Assembly (NCBI GenBank): GCA_035236585.1 | Contig: CP141126.1 | Location: forward strand, 7,577,001-7,641,000 | DNA length: 64,000 nucleotides | Source of the DNA: Warburgia ugandensis | Taxonomy: Eukaryota > Streptophyta > Magnoliopsida > Canellales > Canellaceae | Direction: 5' to 3' | Shown: piece by piece, positions 59,379-64,000 of the stretch | Position numbering within the stretch: the first letter of the stretch is position 1 | How the letters are laid out: every line of letters begins with the position of its first letter | The notes under the pieces: model-generated | The model's input: the letters and a program-made list of their open reading frames with translations, nothing else | What the model was told of the DNA's origin: nothing | Database searches by the model: none | Translations under genes and position numbers: made by a program

Positions 59379-62116
59379 AGTAACTGCTACAACCTACCAA
59401 AATCCCATGGAAGGATATGACTGGAAGACCATATGGCGCAGCAAAAGACCAATATAGCTGAAACCTGATTTTCCCAGGTGAGAGAAAACAAAGGATTTAG
59501 AAGTATCTGCAAACCAGAAATAACACTTTCTAACTAAAATTTTCAACTATTTTTATCCAAAATAGCTCAAAGGCATGAATCAGTAAACAAGAAGAACAGC
59601 AAAAAGAAATCCTCTCATTCCAACCAACCTTTGATAGACATTCTCAATTAACGCTAAGAGATTTCTCCAAGACTCTGTTCTCATGGTCATCGGCAGTGGT
59701 TCCAAATTCCATTATTGGTTGATCCCTGGTATCCTAATAGCAGTCTTCGTTCTCGGATTTCTTACTTTCATTTCTGCCTTTAAGAAAGAGAAACGTTTCG
59801 CCTTTTCCCTCACTCCTGTTTTCTTCTCCCACATTCCAAAAGAGTGTCCGCTGGAGGGGTGCTGGATGGACCGGCAACCGGTTTTCGTGGGAGGGGTTAG
59901 TGGCTGGAAATTTTAATAAGTTTTTATGAAAATTAATTTTTACGAATTTTTGCCGCATATTGAAAGTTTTCTATAAATAAATACGGAATTTAACATGGAT
60001 ATTCACGTGATAACCTTCTTTTTTTTTTAATTGCTATACTTTGTGTCAAGTAGTGGTTTCGCATTTCTTGAAATTTTATGAAATTTTAAATAACAATAAA
60101 TAAAGTAACCAGATAATTAGTAAATTTAAGTTGCTACACTTGAAATGAATAAAATATTATAGTAATCTAAGCTTGTCTTTTGAGTTTCCATTTAGGCTTG
60201 TAATTTGGGTTTTTATTGAACTTTTTGGAGCTTTTCTTTTAGCCCTTATTACTAGTGAGCTTTTCTTTTGGACTTTTGCATGTGAGCGTTTTTACCTGGG
60301 CTTTTCTTTAGGGGTCTTTTTCTTTTAGGAAATTGGGCCATAAACCTAGAACATCTATACTTGTGAAAAACAAAAGGATAAAAAGTAGGCTTGGCAACTC
60401 GACATGATAACACAACTCGAACACGACACGTATTTAGCGGGTTAGGGTCCAGTCCTATCATGTTCGTGTCATTGATCATGTCAACCCGAAAAATACATGC
60501 TCAAAATTGTGTCGTGTTCATGTCGACCATTAGGACCTGTCATGTTGACCCGTCTGACACGCGACCTGGTAAAACTTTATGTTGACCCGAATGACACATG
60601 ATCTTACACTAAATAGGATGGTTTCTGAGTAACAATCCTATATTTAAACTGATGTAAGAGTAAATAAGACGGTTGATTAAGAAGGGTGGGCATGATCAAG
60701 TTTCACAACAATTGGATGCGACCACCGTCCCCTTTTGATAATTTTGGGCCCACAGAAATCTGATACAGGGCCTACCAAACGGCAATCTCAGTCAATAAAA
60801 TGATATTCTAATGGGGTTAGAGGAGTGCTTGGGTGGGGCCACACCTTACATGTCAGGAAATGGGCGCATCTCTTGATGATCTTAACCATGTACCTCATAG
60901 GTTCATCTATGACATTGAACTTTGAAGGATTCATTGGTAACACCTATTATGTGATAGTTCATATCATTTCATAGCTGAAACTGTCAAGTAAAACAATTCA
61001 AATCCCTTGCTAATCAAAATGGATTTCTGGGATTTGCTGACAACATTTGAAGTTCCGAAACAATAACCTAGTAAGAAGCAATTTCCAAAAGGAAAATAAT
61101 ATAAGGATACTTTAGTAGCCTTTTTCTCTTGCTAGAAAACCAACTTTTTTAGTGTTTTTTTCTCTCACTATAAATCAATTTATTTTACACTACAATCATC
61201 TCCAATTTCCATGCCTATAGTTTTCATCGTTTTTCATCTTTCAAATCACTAACATGGTTTTTCATGGAAGTCAAAACCTATAAGAATCCATGAAAACTAA
61301 ACCCTTAAACCACTAAAATGGAAGTTTGACCAAATTTTTCAAAGTTTATGGGCATAATTATTAAAAACCCACAAAATCGTGAAAACCTCCAGCCACTACA
61401 CCCTAGGTAGACCTCTTGTGTATAATTAAAAAAAAACATAAAAAAAATAAAAAAAAGAACGACAGACAAGAAAATTCGGAATAGTAGGTTGATCTAGTAA
61501 CCTTAAGACCAAGAAAGCATGAAGAATATATGGTTGTTGTTCATTTGCCAACAGATTTTTTATGCATGAGACAAGATTTCACAAAGATTTTTCTTTTATT
61601 GGTAGATTTAAGGTTCCATATAAGAAGGTTTCACCTCCCCCATCAAGGTGAGTAAAACTATGGGCATTGTATTTGACTTGTAACCATTAGTTAGAATGGC
61701 ATATATTAGCAAGATGTCATGCAGCATTGTGCTAATGGCAAAATTTTTATTTTTAGCAATGGTGTTAACATTGCTGGTAAAATCCATTAGAACAATATAT
61801 GTTTGCAATGAACAAATTTTCTACTTTTAAAGACGGCGACTTTTGGCCCATGATAATTCACCATTTTTATGCATACCCTTGCCGCCTATTTTCAAAATGC
61901 CCTCCTACCTATTCTCAAAATACCCTTTTCATGTGTGTTTTTCAATATAAGTATAAAAACGTATAATGTCTTATATTATTATATTATATTACTATATTTG
62001 CAGATTGGTCATCTATAGTTTAAATAAAGCAAAAGTTTAACAAATTACTTTTGAGAGCCCTTCTTGGACTGAGCTCTTCCACAAAAATAGACTAGACAAG
62101 ATATCTAGTAGTCTAC
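59379..62116. other. Repeat-rich intergenic region
   Basis: No gene is supported. At about 60385-60610 short words such as 'gttgacccg', 'cgtgtc' and 'gacacg' recur in both orientations, as in some DNA-transposon ends. 61130-62000 is AT-rich. Confidence 0.45.
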
Positions 62117-64000
62117 TGTGATACCCTAGGTTTTACCCAACAATTTATAAAAACAGTCGGGATTCCTATTTTAAAAACTTTAAAAAATATATTTTAAGTG
62201 ACAGGAAACAAAGCTCCAATAAAAACATGTATTTCAAAATCCTGGGAGTCATATAACCACAAAAGCACGGATTTAATGATGAAATGAAATACCTTTTTAC
62301 TGAAATTTTGACAGCGTTTCCTCTGTATTTTGGACCATTGCACATGACAAGTGCAATACAAAATAATTTGATAAACATAATATAAGAGATGACTTATAGG
62401 GGACTCAGTCTCCACACCGATCAACACAATCAAATACTATTTTCAATAAAATGTATATTCCAATAATGAATAAAAAAATCAAGTCATGACAAAATACTCA
62501 GAGTCCCTCCATACCATAATCACATTCAACATAAATTTATATTCTTACATCCAAGTCATATTGCAATTTTAATTAAAGTACAGTTCATACTCAAAACCCA
62601 AAATGAGGTCATGAACAAACCTTGTCATCTCTGAACATCCTCAATGTTTCATTGGAAAACTGTCATCACTTTTACCTGCTCTATCAGCTCGTTAACCTGT
62701 TGTCACTTTCTATATCTAAGACATTGCAAACAAAGCAATGTCTCAGCAAGCTATAATTGTGTGGGTGATTATGAGAAATAAAGCATGCAATAAACACTTG
62801 CAAAGTGTACCAATATCATGTTGAGTATCAATAGAGTAAATTATTTATAAGGCAAATAAAATCATCAGGCGTTCAAAATGTAAGGCTCATGAATCTCATA
62901 AATCTAAACGAAGCAATTAGGATCAAAGCATGCTTTATGTCTGAGGCAATGCAATATCAAAGTAAAATATCATGGCATGCAAGGCATGATCAAAATATGG
63001 ATGAGCATCCATCAAAAGCAATAAGAATCTGTGTCAACATCGAAATATAATGAATGTCATGATAAAACAGGGCACCATACAAAAACAAGCCATAAGAGTG
63101 TTCCGCGATAGTCAATCACCGGTAATAAGTACTCATACCAAATCCCTGGGTCCTTCCCGTGCAACCCGCATTAGCCCCCAGAGTCACTCGCAGCCTAAGC
63201 CGAGGTTACCCCGGTTCATCCCACATATAATATACCACATGAGCATACAAAATAAGAGTATGAGTTACTATACTGCAGTGGCAACTACACCATAATCTAA
63301 ACCATTGCCGCTCCCCGTCCGCACTCAAACGGGAGACTTTCTCCATCCTCATGGGGGGAACGGACCTGGAGGGGAGACTATCCATGATACTATCACCTAT
63401 ATACCTGACCCTGTACCATTCAAGAGCGGTTACTAATCATCACCATCACAAAGTCAGAGGGCAGGTGGCCAACCCTACAACCCTCCTAGCATAGTACCCA
63501 CTGGGTAGAAGCACCCATCATAAAGTAGCAAAACATGCTATAAATCAAAAACTTTGAAGTAAAATAAACTTCAATGGGCTGAATCAAAATACATGATAAA
63601 GTATAAATCATCACATGTGAAAACATGGATAATCGTATAATCAATATCATGCTATCAAAAGTGAAGTAATAAACACATTTTAATGAACACGATAGGGCAT
63701 AAAACACCTGCCTCAAGAATTTCAAGTGAGAAGTTATGATTATGAAATCAAAGAAAAATCTCGAATGTAATCACCTACCTCGACAAACGCAATGCTCCAA
63801 TCAGGTGCATAAGCAATATCACGCCGTGCATTCTTACGTACTCGTCACATTATAAGTCATCCACCAGTTGGTGTTTTCACATATCAAAATAAACAAATCC
63901 AATTAACAATTCCCTTGATCTGCCAATTAATCCTAAATTAACAGCCCAAATCATCTGATCAACCCTTAATTAAGGTAATACTGAACTAAATGTTAGCCTT
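62117..64000 (-). repeat. Gypsy-type LTR, runs off the window
   Basis: It starts 'tgtgataccctaggtttt' and follows the LTR at 19053-21016 throughout, sharing for example 'acaatttataaaaaca', 'gggtccttcccgtgcaaccc' and 'cctcaagaatttcaagtgag'. Homology is clear to about 63780. From there to the end the sequence differs from the other copy, and the far edge is not seen. Confidence 0.75.

Noticed and set aside
59683..59916. Frame of 77 codons with a hydrophobic stretch
   Set aside because: It looks like chance; no splice or promoter context and no known family.
60385..60610. Possible DNA-transposon end with 'gttgacccg' words
   Set aside because: The words recur, but I found no pair of terminal inverted repeats or target duplication, so no element is called.

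Overview
The window looks like nuclear DNA of a flowering plant. It has spliced genes with GT-AG introns up to about 2 kb, a jasmonate-signalling JAZ/TIFY gene, a plastid-type fatty-acid synthase (KAS II) gene, and a dense load of plant retroelements whose primer-binding sites read TGGTATCAGAGC. It does not look like a grass. Phrases such as 'gatggacggtttagatcacc' remind me of magnoliid or basal eudicot genomes, but that is a weak impression. I saw no rRNA, tRNA or CRISPR array.

Layout. 1-10.7 kb is a pile of LTR remnants: gypsy-type LTR pieces, a nearly complete solo LTR at 4712-7680, copies of a TRIM-like short LTR family, an RTE-type LINE 3' end with a 16-bp target duplication, and a MITE-like repeat. 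11.3-14.3 kb holds a JAZ/TIFY repressor gene (+). 17.0-17.6 kb is the 3' end of a dead CYP71-type cytochrome P450 interrupted by a TG microsatellite. 19.05-30.69 kb is a solo LTR (-) split by an 8.7-kb element with 2.6-kb LTRs and a 3.5-kb non-coding interior (LARD-like). 30.8-34.1 kb carries SINEs and RTE LINE fragments. 34.6-38.2 kb (+) is a small plant gene encoding 93 residues. 39.36-45.1 kb (-) is a complete 13-exon KAS II-like gene. 46.88-53.68 kb is a decayed Ty1-copia element with both LTRs and a perfect 5-bp target duplication. 54.2-57.9 kb (-) is the 3' half of a tRNA nucleotidyltransferase (CCA-adding enzyme) gene, broken in several places including an RTE tail inserted into an exon. 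59-64 kb is repeats, ending in another gypsy-type LTR that runs off the window.

The apparently intact genes are the JAZ gene (N-terminus unresolved), the 93-residue gene and the KAS II-like gene. They do not form a pathway. The most notable observation is that the KAS II-like protein, open over 538 codons, keeps the catalytic Cys, Lys and second His but has Asn where the first catalytic His of the Cys-His-His triad should be. I found no new multi-gene system.
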